Shown here: positions 1 through 6,344 of the stretch, piece by piece
Layout: the number at the start of each line of letters is the position of its first letter
Numbering within the stretch: the stretch's first letter is position 1
Origin: an uncultured Eggerthellaceae bacterium
GTDB lineage: Bacteria; Actinomycetota; Coriobacteriia; Coriobacteriales; Eggerthellaceae
Length of the DNA stretch: 45,472 nt
NCBI GenBank assembly: GCA_947564425.1
Contig: CANOBU010000005.1
Span: forward strand, 1 to 45,472
Reading direction: 5' to 3'
Position numbers and translations under genes: made by a program
Notes under the pieces: generated by a model
The model's input: the letters and a program-made list of their open reading frames with translations, nothing else
What the model was told of the DNA's origin: nothing
Database searches by the model: none

Positions 1-349
1 GAATGAGCACTGCCATGCTGTTCCCAACTTTGGAAAGCGTTGTCTCAATCATTCGAAGCACCTCCAGATGCATGATTATAACACGTTATAACATCGACCC
101 TCGGCCAGATGCCATCATTGAACCAAGCCGTAATGCGAGTTGGAAGGGTCAAGGTCGCTGCAGCCGGCGCAGGGCAATATGCCTATGGGACCAAGACCAT
201 TTCCTTTAAAGTGAAGGTCAGGTAGCCGACCCGACCCTTCGCATATCCGGTTTGCAGCACGGCTGCCGACGGATGCCTCCCGGTCTTCCTGACGCTGCCG
301 ACGCCGGGGCCCCTCTTGCGCATATTCCATGACGCTTGCGTAACGGCGA
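1..349. other. Non-coding left edge, no supportable gene
   Basis: I see no convincing gene here. The open frames are short and give arginine- or serine-rich peptides of no recognisable family. No tRNA-like cloverleaf is visible. The only structured element is a 16-base near-palindrome at 76-91 (listed separately). The stretch probably holds the end of an upstream intergenic region before the heat-shock promoter at 350-379. Confidence 0.5.
76..91. promoter_or_regulatory. AT-rich inverted repeat, possible operator
   Basis: Two perfect seven-base arms, TTATAAC (76-82) and GTTATAA (85-91), are separated by two bases. The repeat is AT-rich in a GC-rich genome and contains TATAAC, which resembles a -10 box. 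It could be an operator for a gene off the left edge. No regulator can be named. Confidence 0.3.
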
Positions 350-376
350 TTAGCACTCTCTTGAAGAGATTGCTAG
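350..376. promoter_or_regulatory. CIRCE element (HrcA operator)
   Basis: The left arm TTAGCACTC (350-358) is an exact match to the CIRCE half-site. A nine-base spacer follows (359-367). The right arm GATTGCTAG (368-376) matches seven of nine bases of GAGTGCTAA. The nine-base spacing is that of the CIRCE consensus. It lies 64 bases before hrcA and overlaps the predicted promoter, so HrcA would repress its own operon (hrcA-dnaJ) in the absence of heat stress. The degenerate right arm may reflect overlap with the -10 box. Confidence 0.85.
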
Positions 377-379
377 AAT
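350..379 (+). promoter_or_regulatory. Predicted hrcA promoter, overlapped by CIRCE
   Basis: TTAGCA (350-355, four of six matches to TTGACA) is followed after 18 bases by TAGAAT (374-379, five of six matches to TATAAT). TGC stands directly before the hexamer, an extended -10 arrangement. The predicted transcription start is near 386, giving a leader of about 55 bases. CIRCE covers both hexamers, consistent with repression by blocking RNA polymerase. Confidence 0.6.
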
Positions 380-440
380 AGCCGAGAATCGTTCCATCGG
401 ACGCGACCGCATGCTGCAATGAGAGGAGCCCCGCCGAACC

Positions 441-1154
441 ATGCTTTCCGACCGCCGCCAGAAGGTGCTCGCCGCACTGATCGAGGAGTATGTCGCGCGG
501 GCCCTGCCCGTGGGGTCGCGCACCCTGGCCGAGCACTACGGATTCGACGTGAGCCCCGCCACCATACGCAACGACCTGTCGGCCCTGGAGGACGAGGGCT
601 ACATCTCGCAGCCCCACACCTCGGCCGGGCGCGTGCCCACCGATTCCGGCTACCGCGCCTTCGTCGACCGCCTGGTGGAAGAGGGGATCGAAGCTGATAC
701 CGAGGAGGCGCGCGCGGCCCTGGAGGCCCTGAAGCGCAGCGCCAGCGAGCTCGACGAGCTGTTCGAGCGCACCTCGAAGGCGCTGTCGCAGTTCACCGAC
801 TGCCTGTCGGTGGTGGCCCCCCTGGACATCGGCCATCTGCACCGCCTGGGCATCCTGTCGCTCATGCGCCAGCCGGAGTTCGTGCGCACGGAGTCGCTGC
901 TGCCCATCATGCAGATGCTCGAGGACGACACGGCCCTGCTGCACCTGCTGGAGACAGCGGCCTCCGAGGGCGAAGAGCCCCAAGTACGCATCGGCAGCGA
1001 GAACGGGACCGAATCGCTCACGGGCGTCTCGGTCGTGGCCTGCCGATTCAATGGAGGGCCCTGCGGCGGCATCGTCGCCGTCATAGGACCCACGCGGATG
1101 GACTATACTAAAGCGCTTGCAGCGGTTCGCCTGGCAAGCCGGACACTCGGCTAG
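441..1154 (+). CDS. hrcA: Heat-inducible transcription repressor HrcA (short form)
   Basis: HrcA represses chaperone genes by binding CIRCE. The N-terminal winged helix is well conserved (about residues 1-75, including SPATIRNDL and HTSAGRVPTDSGYR). The C-terminus is also intact, ending in the family signature GPTRMDY. At 237 residues the protein is about 100 shorter than the usual 340. By comparison with the family, the missing part is the first half of the GAF-like domain and the inserted dimerisation region: the chain passes from SVVAPL almost directly to the segment around MRQPEF. The frame is continuous, so this is a compact form and not a frameshift. An SD-like GAGAGGAG lies 12 bases before the ATG. 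CIRCE upstream and dnaJ downstream support the call. Confidence 0.9.
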   Translation: MLSDRRQKVLAALIEEYVARALPVGSRTLAEHYGFDVSPATIRNDLSALEDEGYISQPHTSAGRVPTDSGYRAFVDRLVEEGIEADTEEARAALEALKRSASELDELFERTSKALSQFTDCLSVVAPLDIGHLHRLGILSLMRQPEFVRTESLLPIMQMLEDDTALLHLLETAASEGEEPQVRIGSENGTESLTGVSVVACRFNGGPCGGIVAVIGPTRMDYTKALAAVRLASRTLG

Positions 1155-1191
1155 CCGCCAGGCGGCCTCCCTGAAAGGACACAGCAGCAAA

Positions 1192-2331
1192 ATGGCCAGA
1201 GACCTGTACGAGATACTCGGGGTAACCCGCGACGCCACCGACGACGAGATAAAGAAGGCGTTTCGCCGCCAGGCACGCAAGCTGCACCCCGATGTGAACA
1301 AATCGCCCAATGCCGAAGAGGAGTTCAAGGAGCTCAACGAGGCCTACGACGTGCTGTCCGACGCCAACAAGCGGGCCTACTACGACCGTACCGGCAGCAC
1401 ACCCGGCGCCGGCGCCGGCCAAGGGCCCTTCGGCGGCGGCTACGTGGACTTCGAGGATATCTTCGGCGGCGGCTTCGGGTCGATGGGCGACATCTTCAGC
1501 TCGTTCTTCAGCGGCATGGGCGGCGGCGGTGCCGGCGCCCGCCGCGAGGGCCGCGACATGGGTGTGGGGCTGCGACTCACCCTGGAGGAAGTGGCCCAGG
1601 GCGTGAAGAAGGAGATAGTCTACGACCGCCTGGCCCCGTGCCCCGACTGCGACGGCACCGGCGTGAGCGAGGGCGGCAAGGAGGTCACCTGCTCGGAATG
1701 CAACGGCTCCGGGCGCGTGTACAGCGTGCAGCGCACCTTCCTGGGCGATATGCGCACCACCTCGACCTGCACCGCCTGCGAGGGCACCGGCAAGGTGATC
1801 GACAAGCCCTGCCCCGAATGCGAGGGCCAGGGCCGCGTGCCCGACCGCCAGCGGGTCACCGTGGAGGTGCCGGCCGGCATCCGCGACTCCCAGCAGCTGC
1901 GCATCACGGGCTTCGGCGAGGCCGGGCTGCGGGGCGCAGCCTCGGGCAACCTCATCGTGACCTGCCGCATACAGCCCCACGATTTCTTCGAGCGCGAGGG
2001 CGACGACCTGCATGCCATAACACGCATCTCGATGGTGCAGGCCGCCCTGGGCGCCGATATCGAGATAGACGGCATCCTGCCGGACGAGAAGCTGTCGGTG
2101 GCCATCCCCGAAGGCTGCCAGAACGACCAGGTGGTGCGCGTGAAGGGCAAGGGCATGCCCAAATTCAAGAGCGACATGCGCGGCGACCTGTACGTGCATG
2201 TATCGGTGGTCATACCCAAGAAGCTCACCAAGGCCCAGCGGGAGCTGCTGGAGCAGCTGGCCGGCGAGCTCGGCGAAGAGTACGCCGAGGCGCGCTCGCC
2301 GCTGGAGAAGCTCCGCAATGTCTTCAACTGA
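1192..2331 (+). CDS. dnaJ: Chaperone protein DnaJ
   Basis: DnaJ is the Hsp40 co-chaperone that delivers unfolded clients to DnaK and stimulates its ATPase. The 379-residue protein has the full type I layout: an N-terminal J domain with the HPD motif (about residues 4-68), a Gly/Phe-rich linker, four zinc-binding repeats (CPDCDGTG, CSECNGSG, CTACEGTG, CPECEGQG, roughly 144-217) and the C-terminal substrate-binding domains. The ATG at 1192 is chosen over an in-frame ATG at 1117 because it gives the canonical MARDLYEILGV start, has AAAGGA 12 bases upstream, and avoids overlapping hrcA. It follows hrcA by 37 bases; neither grpE nor dnaK is nearby. The last 14 bases overlap mtaB. Confidence 0.97.
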   Translation: MARDLYEILGVTRDATDDEIKKAFRRQARKLHPDVNKSPNAEEEFKELNEAYDVLSDANKRAYYDRTGSTPGAGAGQGPFGGGYVDFEDIFGGGFGSMGDIFSSFFSGMGGGGAGARREGRDMGVGLRLTLEEVAQGVKKEIVYDRLAPCPDCDGTGVSEGGKEVTCSECNGSGRVYSVQRTFLGDMRTTSTCTACEGTGKVIDKPCPECEGQGRVPDRQRVTVEVPAGIRDSQQLRITGFGEAGLRGAASGNLIVTCRIQPHDFFEREGDDLHAITRISMVQAALGADIEIDGILPDEKLSVAIPEGCQNDQVVRVKGKGMPKFKSDMRGDLYVHVSVVIPKKLTKAQRELLEQLAGELGEEYAEARSPLEKLRNVFN

Positions 2332-3550
2332 TCTTGCCGGGGGCTTCCCGCCTGCGCGGGACTTCTGCGTCATCAACCTGGGGTGCAAGGTCAACCGCAC
2401 CGAATCCGACACCATCGCCGCGGCCCTGCTGGCCTGCGGGGGCCGGCGCACTTCCCGCGAGGACGCCGACCTCATCGTGGTGAACACCTGCATCGTGACG
2501 GGCGAGGCCGAGAAGAAGACACGCAAGGCCGTGCGCGGTGCGCTGCGGGCCAATGCCCGGGCCGCCGTGGTGGTGACCGGCTGCGCCGTGGCCATCGATG
2601 CCGCCTCTTGGGAGCTGCTGGACCCCCGGGTGCGGGCCATCCCGCGCGCCGAGCTGCTGGGGGCCGTAAGCGCCTTGGACTCCCGGGACCTCCTGCGCCT
2701 GGGCGACGCCTTCCGCACGCGGGTGAATATCAAGGTGCAGGACGGCTGCGACCATGCCTGCACCTACTGCATCGTGCGCAGGGCCCGCGGGCGGGCCTCG
2801 AGCGCCCCCTTCCGGCAGGTCTGCGACGAGGTGGCCGCCTACAGCGCCCGCGGGGCGGGGGAGGTGGTGCTGGCAGGCATCGACCTGGGCTCCTACCGCA
2901 GCGACGGGAAGGGCCTGGCCGCGCTGCTGGATGCGCTGCGCGAGATATGCGCGCGCCAGGCGCCCCCCGGCGACCGTCCCTGCCGCATACGCATATCGAG
3001 CATCGAGCCCCGCAGCGTGGATGCCGACCTCATAGCCCTGCTGGCCGAGTCGGACGGCGCGGTCTGCCGGCACCTGCACCTGCCGCTGCAGTCGGGTTCC
3101 AGCCGGGTGCTCGCCCAGATGGGGCGCCCCTACGATGCCGGCTTCTACCGCAAGCTGGTCGGGCAGCTGTACCGCCGCGTGCCGTCGCTCTCGCTGAGCA
3201 CCGATATCATCTGCGGGTTCCCCGGCGAAACCGACGCCGATTTCGAGGAGACCTGCACCGTAGCCCGCGAGGCCCGCTTCTCGAAGATCCACGGCTTCCC
3301 CTATTCGCCGCGGGAGGGGACCCCCGCCGCAGCGCGGACCGACCAGGTGTCTCCGGCCCGGAAGGCCGAGCGCACCGCCCGGCTGCTGGCATTGGGCGAG
3401 CGCCTGCGCGAAGAGGACCGGCAGCGCCGGCGGGGAACCACCGAGCTGGTGCTGATCGAGCCCGTCTCGGGCCTGACCGAAAGCTACCACGAGATACCTT
3501 GGAAGGGGGATTTCAGGGTGGGCGACCTCGTGCCGCTGGCGCTTCCCTGA
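2318..3550 (+). CDS. mtaB: tRNA t6A37 methylthiotransferase MtaB
   Basis: This is a radical-SAM methylthiotransferase of the MiaB/RimO superfamily. The 410-residue protein has three cysteines in the N-terminal MTTase domain (in NLGCKVN, NTCIVT and VTGCAV) for one 4Fe-4S cluster, and CxxxCxxC at residues 144-151 (in DGCDHACTYC) for the SAM cluster. The NLGCKVNxxES form of the first motif is typical of MtaB, which turns t6A at position 37 of ANN-decoding tRNAs into ms2t6A. A short C-terminal TRAM-like region follows. The ATG at 2318 lies inside the end of dnaJ (14-base overlap), suggesting translational coupling; dnaJ-mtaB adjacency is common in Gram-positives. Separate RimO and MiaB genes elsewhere in the window strengthen the MtaB assignment. 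Confidence 0.9.
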   Translation: MSSTDLAGGFPPARDFCVINLGCKVNRTESDTIAAALLACGGRRTSREDADLIVVNTCIVTGEAEKKTRKAVRGALRANARAAVVVTGCAVAIDAASWELLDPRVRAIPRAELLGAVSALDSRDLLRLGDAFRTRVNIKVQDGCDHACTYCIVRRARGRASSAPFRQVCDEVAAYSARGAGEVVLAGIDLGSYRSDGKGLAALLDALREICARQAPPGDRPCRIRISSIEPRSVDADLIALLAESDGAVCRHLHLPLQSGSSRVLAQMGRPYDAGFYRKLVGQLYRRVPSLSLSTDIICGFPGETDADFEETCTVAREARFSKIHGFPYSPREGTPAAARTDQVSPARKAERTARLLALGERLREEDRQRRRGTTELVLIEPVSGLTESYHEIPWKGDFRVGDLVPLALP

Positions 3551-3556
3551 TACAAT
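3551..3556 (+). promoter_or_regulatory. Extended -10 box directly before phoH
   Basis: TACAAT, preceded by TGA (which is also the mtaB stop), fits an extended -10 element. It ends seven bases before the phoH ATG, so transcription would start at or next to the start codon. There is no SD sequence before phoH, which fits a leaderless mRNA. No good -35 is visible. Confidence 0.4.
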
Positions 3557-3563
3557 CGGGCCT

Positions 3564-4532
3564 ATGGAAAGCAGAAGGACAACGACCGTCGCCGTCCCCG
3601 CGGGGCTCGACATGCTGCTCGTCACCGGCGAGGCCGATGGCAACCTGCGGCGCCTCGAGGAGCTCTTCGGCGCCGCCATAACCCTGGAGGACGGGCAGCT
3701 GCGCCTGCGCGCCGCCGAGGCCGACCTGGAGCGCTTGGAGCGCCTGGTGGGGGAGATGCTGCGCCGGGCCGCCCGGGGCGAGGCGGTGGAGGGCCCCGAG
3801 CTGGAGCGCCTGGCCCAAGCGGCCCGCAGCGACGCCATGGCCCCCCGCCGCCTGCACGACGATGTGGTGCTCACCTGCCGCGGCAAGGCCATCCGGCCCA
3901 AGACCGACGGCCAGAAGCGCTTCATCGACGCCATACGCGCCCATTCCATCACCTTCGGGCTGGGTCCCGCCGGCACCGGCAAGACGTTTCTGGCCTGCGC
4001 CCTGGCCGTGGCGGCCCTGGAGCGCCGCGAGGTGGGCCGCATCGTGCTGACGCGCCCCATCGTGGAGGCGGGGGAGAGCCTGGGCTTTCTGCCGGGCACC
4101 ATGATGGAGAAGGTGGACCCCTACATCCGCCCTCTCTACGATGCGCTCTTCGACCTGATGGACGCCGACCGCGCCACGCGCCTCATCGAGGACGGCACCA
4201 TAGAGATAACGCCTCTGGCCTTCATGCGGGGGCGCACCTTCAACGACAGCTTCGTCATACTGGATGAGGCGCAGAATACCACCGGCGAGCAGATGAAGAT
4301 GTTCCTGACGCGCCTGGGCTTCGGCTCGAAGATGGTGGTGACCGGCGACGAATCCCAATCGGATTCCCCCAAGGGGCCCACGGGCCTCATCGGGGCCCGT
4401 CGGCACCTGCAGGCCATCGACGACATCGCGTTCTGCACGCTGAAGGGCAGCGATGTGGTGCGCAATTCCCTGGTGGCCCGCATCGTGGCCGCCTACGAGA
4501 ACCCCCCGGAACCGAAGGAGGACGCCCGATGA
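3564..4532 (+). CDS. phoH: PhoH family protein (PhoH-like ATPase)
   Basis: A 322-residue cytosolic ATPase of the PhoH family, related to superfamily 1 helicases and linked to RNA metabolism. The Walker A motif GPAGTGKT lies near residues 134-141 and a Walker B-like VILDEAQN further on. The N-terminal third (about residues 10-90) resembles the KH-like region seen in PhoH proteins encoded beside ybeY. The ATG at 3564 has no SD, but a -10-like TACAAT ends seven bases upstream. The stop overlaps the ybeY start in an ATGA junction. The order phoH-ybeY-dgkA-era is widely conserved and points to a role in rRNA and ribosome maturation; the exact substrate is unknown. Confidence 0.92.
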   Translation: MESRRTTTVAVPAGLDMLLVTGEADGNLRRLEELFGAAITLEDGQLRLRAAEADLERLERLVGEMLRRAARGEAVEGPELERLAQAARSDAMAPRRLHDDVVLTCRGKAIRPKTDGQKRFIDAIRAHSITFGLGPAGTGKTFLACALAVAALERREVGRIVLTRPIVEAGESLGFLPGTMMEKVDPYIRPLYDALFDLMDADRATRLIEDGTIEITPLAFMRGRTFNDSFVILDEAQNTTGEQMKMFLTRLGFGSKMVVTGDESQSDSPKGPTGLIGARRHLQAIDDIAFCTLKGSDVVRNSLVARIVAAYENPPEPKEDAR

Positions 4533-5029
4533 CCGAGATAGCCGTGGCCTACGGCTGGAAGGGCCGCGAAGTGCAGGACGCCCTGGATGTGGAGGCCCTG
4601 GCGCGCTTCGTGCTGGAGCGCCAGGATGTCCCTGCGAACAGCGAGGTATCCATCAGCTTCGTCGCCGACGAGCGCATCCGCGAGCTGAACCGCGCCTACC
4701 GGGGCCTGGACAAGCCCACCGATGTGCTCTCGTTCGAATGCGACGGCGTCGACGACGGCTTCGGCGACATCCCGGCCGAAGCCCAGGCGGACGCCCCCTT
4801 CCAGCTGGGCGATGTGGTGGTGGCGGTGGATGTGGCGGCAGCCCAGGCCCCGGGTTTCGGCCTGGACCTCGGCGACGAGCTGAGCCTGCTGGTCACCCAT
4901 GGGCTTTTGCACTTGTGCGGCTACGACCACCTGGATGACGACGAGGCGGCGGCCATGGAGACCCGCGAGCAGGAGCTGCTCGAGGCCTTCTGGGGGCGCC
5001 CCTTCAACCGCCACGGCCTGGACGGCTAG
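4529..5029 (+). CDS. ybeY: Endoribonuclease YbeY
   Basis: YbeY is a metal-dependent endoribonuclease involved in 16S rRNA 3'-end maturation and ribosome quality control. The 166-residue protein carries the diagnostic H-x3-H-x5-H zinc motif in HGLLHLCGYDH near residues 124-134. The upstream segment with LNRAYRGLDKPTDVLSF is also a family hallmark. The ATG overlaps the phoH stop by four bases and has AAGGAGG (4515-4521) seven bases upstream, so it is translationally coupled. The downstream neighbours dgkA and era complete the classical cluster; YbeY and Era act together in rRNA processing in other bacteria. Confidence 0.95.
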   Translation: MTEIAVAYGWKGREVQDALDVEALARFVLERQDVPANSEVSISFVADERIRELNRAYRGLDKPTDVLSFECDGVDDGFGDIPAEAQADAPFQLGDVVVAVDVAAAQAPGFGLDLGDELSLLVTHGLLHLCGYDHLDDDEAAAMETREQELLEAFWGRPFNRHGLDG

Positions 5030-5032
5030 GCC

Positions 5033-5389
5033 ATGGGTGCCTTCCTGCGCTCCTTCGCCTTCGCCGCCCGGGGCATAGCGATCGCCGCCCGCGGGCGCAA
5101 CTTCAGGGTGCAGCTGGGCTTCGCCGCCGCAGCGGTGCTGCTGTCGGCGCTTCTGGGCCTGGACGCGGGGGAATGGGCCCTGGTGGCCGTCTGCATCGGG
5201 ACGGTGCTGGGCCTCGAATGCATGAACACGGCCCTGGAATCGCTCACCGACCTCGCCAGCCCCCGGTTCCACGAGCTGGCGGGGCGCGCCAAGGATTGCG
5301 CAGCCGGTGCGGTGCTCTGCGCCTCGCTGGGCTCGCTGGCCGTGGGGCTTCTGCTGTTCATCCCGAAGATAGCCGCGCTTATCCTGTAA
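5033..5389 (+). CDS. dgkA: Diacylglycerol kinase family membrane protein (undecaprenol kinase type)
   Basis: A 118-residue integral membrane kinase with three predicted helices (about residues 28-46, 48-68 and 90-115). The catalytic signature ECMNTALESLTD matches the conserved E-x3-NTA-x-E motif of the DgkA family, and AKDCAAGAVL matches the second conserved block. In Gram-positive bacteria members of this family mainly phosphorylate undecaprenol for cell-wall lipid recycling, so that role is more likely than diacylglycerol phosphorylation, but the sequence alone does not decide. The start lies three bases after the ybeY stop. Position between ybeY and era is conserved in many Gram-positives. 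Confidence 0.9.
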   Translation: MGAFLRSFAFAARGIAIAARGRNFRVQLGFAAAAVLLSALLGLDAGEWALVAVCIGTVLGLECMNTALESLTDLASPRFHELAGRAKDCAAGAVLCASLGSLAVGLLLFIPKIAALIL

Positions 5390-5398
5390 GGAGGACGC

Positions 5399-6319
5399 AT
5401 GGACAACCTCTTCAACGCCCCGGCCGGCCACCGCTCCGGTTTCGTCACCCTGGTGGGGCGTCCCAATGCCGGGAAGTCCACCCTGCTGAACACCATCATG
5501 GGCAAGAAGATCGCCATCACCTCCGATACCGCCCAGACCACCCGCCATCGGTTCCGGGCCGTCTACACCAAGCCCGACTACCAGCTGGTCATCGTCGACA
5601 CCCCCGGCATACACAAGCCCCACGACGCCCTGGGGGAGGAATTGAACGCCTCGGCCATGAAGGCGCTCGAAGACGTCGATGTGGCCGCCATGCTGATAGA
5701 CGCCTCGAAGCCGGTGGGCCGCGGCGACGAATGGGTGGCCGCCCAGCTGGCATCCTCGACGGCAAGGAAGCTGCTGGTGCTGTCGAAGATGGACCTGGTG
5801 GACGCCGCGGAGCTGGAAGCCCAGCGCGCCGCCGCACTGGGGCTCGCCCCCTGGGACGACGTGCTCGCCTGCTCCGCCGTGACCGAGGAGCACGTGGCCG
5901 AATTCGTGGATGCGGTGGTGGCGCTGCTGCCCGAGGGACCCCAGTGGTTCCCCGCCGATATGGAGACGGACCAGCCGCTGGAGGTGGTGGTGGCCGAGTT
6001 CATCCGCGAGAAGATCCTGAGGTCGTTCCGCGACGAGATCCCCCATGCCATAGGCGTGCAGACCGAGGAGATGGACTACGTCCCCCGCAAGGACCTCTAC
6101 CGCATACGGGCCATCATATACACCGAGCACGAGAGCCAGAAGGGCATGGTGGTGGGGAAGGGCGGTGCCGCCATCAAGCGCATCGGCACCGAGGCCCGCG
6201 AGGACCTCGAGCGCCTGCTGGGCTGCCGCGTGTACCTGGACCTGCAGGTGAAGGTGAAGAAGCGCTGGCGCCGCGATGCCAGCCAGATCCGCCGGTTCGG
6301 CTACGGCGAGGGCGCATGA
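5399..6319 (+). CDS. era: GTPase Era
   Basis: Era is an essential GTPase that binds the 3' end of 16S rRNA and checks 30S assembly. The 306-residue protein has G1 GRPNAGKST (residues 20-28), a threonine-rich switch I region, G3 DTPG and a G4 motif in the form SKMD instead of the usual NKxD. The C-terminal KH domain includes GKGGAAIKRIG and the closing VKKRWRRD. Length is normal for Era. AAGGAGG (5388-5394), which shares bases with the dgkA stop, lies four bases before the ATG. The SKMD form is a tolerated variant in the TRAFAC class, so GTP binding should be intact. Confidence 0.97.
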   Translation: MDNLFNAPAGHRSGFVTLVGRPNAGKSTLLNTIMGKKIAITSDTAQTTRHRFRAVYTKPDYQLVIVDTPGIHKPHDALGEELNASAMKALEDVDVAAMLIDASKPVGRGDEWVAAQLASSTARKLLVLSKMDLVDAAELEAQRAAALGLAPWDDVLACSAVTEEHVAEFVDAVVALLPEGPQWFPADMETDQPLEVVVAEFIREKILRSFRDEIPHAIGVQTEEMDYVPRKDLYRIRAIIYTEHESQKGMVVGKGGAAIKRIGTEAREDLERLLGCRVYLDLQVKVKKRWRRDASQIRRFGYGEGA

Positions 6320-6332
6320 GGCCAATCTAGGA

Positions 6333-6338
6333 TAGAAT
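6333..6338 (+). promoter_or_regulatory. -10 box exactly placed for a leaderless start at 6345
   Basis: TAGAAT (five of six matches to TATAAT) ends six bases before the ATG at 6345, so the expected +1 falls on the A of that ATG. No convincing -35 is seen. A strong SD-like AAAAGGAGG lies downstream at 6352-6360, so an SD-led start at 6375 from the same transcript is also possible. Confidence 0.4.
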
Positions 6339-6344
6339 AGCTTG

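Noticed and set aside
3-209. Short open frame at the left edge
   Set aside because: The 68-residue product matches no family, has no SD, and shows Arg/Ser/Cys-rich composition typical of chance frames.
441-1154. HrcA as a frameshifted pseudogene
   Set aside because: The frame is continuous with intact N- and C-terminal signatures and normal codon use, so an internal deletion or compact family form fits better.
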